DNA from: an uncultured Sphingomonadales bacterium
Lineage (GTDB): Bacteria; Pseudomonadota; Alphaproteobacteria; Sphingomonadales; Sphingomonadaceae
Direction: 5' to 3'
Assembly: GCA_903828025.1 (NCBI GenBank)
Contig: CAIKKO010000200.1
Coordinates: 1 to 5,552 of the forward strand
DNA: 5,552 bases
Shown: in pieces, positions 5,411 to 5,552 of the stretch
Layout: each line of letters opens with the position of its first letter
How positions within the stretch are numbered: position 1 is the first letter of the stretch
Notes under the pieces: model-generated
The model's input: only the letters and a program-made list of their open reading frames with translations
The model's database searches: none
What the model was told of the DNA's origin: nothing
Program-made: the position numbers and the translations under genes

Positions 5411-5423
5411 CTCCCCTTCTGCT

Positions 5424-5445
5424 CCCCTCCCGCTTGCGGGAGGGG
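5424..5445 (-). repeat. Palindrome unit 4 (perfect, TT centre)
   Basis: Ten-bp arms CCCCTCCCGC and GCGGGAGGGG surround TT. It is the exact reverse complement of unit 1 and is followed by TCGGGGGTGGGCC, which mirrors the start of the element at 5301. Confidence 0.85.
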
Positions 5446-5489
5446 TCGGGGGTGGGCCTGTCGCGGTAAGCCGGTGAGCCTGCCGCGCC

Positions 5490-5552
5490 TCACTCCTCCG
5501 GCAGCAGCGCCTGCAGTTTGGTCATCAGCTTCTGGATATTGAGCGCGGCTTC
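5490..5552 (-). CDS. 3' end of an unidentified leftward gene (partial)
   Basis: Reading the minus strand from the window edge gives 20 sense codons and a TGA at 5492-5490. The peptide ends AALNIQKLMTKLQALLPEE. Its amphipathic, helix-like pattern (leucines at regular spacing, Lys/Gln between) and GC-ending codons resemble genuine coding sequence more than intergenic DNA. It would converge on slt with the palindrome element between, a usual place for such repeats. I do not recognise the family. The tail is too short to assign, and chance openness over 20 codons in GC-rich DNA is possible. Confidence 0.5.
   Translation of the reverse strand, partial: EAALNIQKLMTKLQALLPEE

Larger units (their letters stand above)
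5301..5458. repeat. 158-bp four-palindrome element bounded by 37-bp inverted repeats
   Basis: The ends 5301-5337 and 5422-5458 are inverted copies, 35 of 37 bases matching; the only difference is TG against GA at bases 12-13. Between and within them lie four copies of a 12-bp core, at 5319-5330 and 5361-5372 (CCCGCAAGCGGG) and at 5395-5406 and 5429-5440 (CCCGCTTGCGGG). The first two read in one orientation and the last two in the other, so the cluster is symmetric head to head. It starts two bases after the slt stop. No open frame or transposase is present. REP/BIME-type arrays or non-autonomous elements mobilised by REP-associated transposases look like this. The same hairpins could also protect or terminate the slt message. 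Confidence 0.75.

Noticed and set aside
5301..5458. CRISPR array
   Set aside because: Only four short palindromic cores with unequal spacing (42, 34, 34) and alternating orientation, no unique spacers, and no cas genes nearby.

Overview
The window reads as a stretch of a GC-rich alphaproteobacterial chromosome, most likely from the order Sphingomonadales (Erythrobacter/Novosphingobium/Sphingomonas-like). That assignment is an inference. It rests on the high GC with strongly GC-ending codons, on the character of the dapA and slt products, and on short intergenic palindromes (cores CCCGCTTGCGGG and CCCCGTGTCAAGCACGGGG) that I recall as common in such genomes. No database was searched.

Layout, left to right. 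Bases 1-301 hold no gene I can support. They carry four consecutive short inverted repeats (34-156) and a small dyad (202-230) ahead of the first gene. A class-3-type NAD(P)+ aldehyde dehydrogenase runs rightward (302-1633) and ends 9 bp from a leftward gene. That leftward unit is a compact ChpS/ChpB (MazE/MazF superfamily) type II toxin-antitoxin pair: antitoxin 1966-2223, toxin 1643-1969, joined by a GTGA overlap. It has a recognisable promoter buried in a very AT-rich perfect dyad (2239-2264). Leftward dapA (4-hydroxy-tetrahydrodipicolinate synthase, 2295-3176) lies directly upstream of the toxin-antitoxin pair. Divergent from dapA is a rightward Slt70-type exported lytic transglycosylase (3283-5298). 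After its stop comes a 158-bp cluster of four palindromes (5301-5458) bounded by a 37-bp near-perfect inverted repeat. The window ends in the 3' tail of an unidentified leftward gene (5490-5552).

How the parts fit. dapA makes the first committed intermediate towards lysine and meso-diaminopimelate, a peptidoglycan building block. slt cleaves peptidoglycan strands. The two start from one 106-bp intergenic region, which makes a cell-wall synthesis/turnover pair. The chpS-chpB pair and the aldehyde dehydrogenase look like accessory cargo next to this core locus. The toxin-antitoxin pair has its own promoter and operator and sits so tightly between its neighbours that read-through from dapA is possible. 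I see no CRISPR array, tRNA, rRNA, IS element or phage gene. I did not find a clearly new system. The least explained parts are the stacked palindromes at 2224-2281 and the four-palindrome element at 5301-5458.
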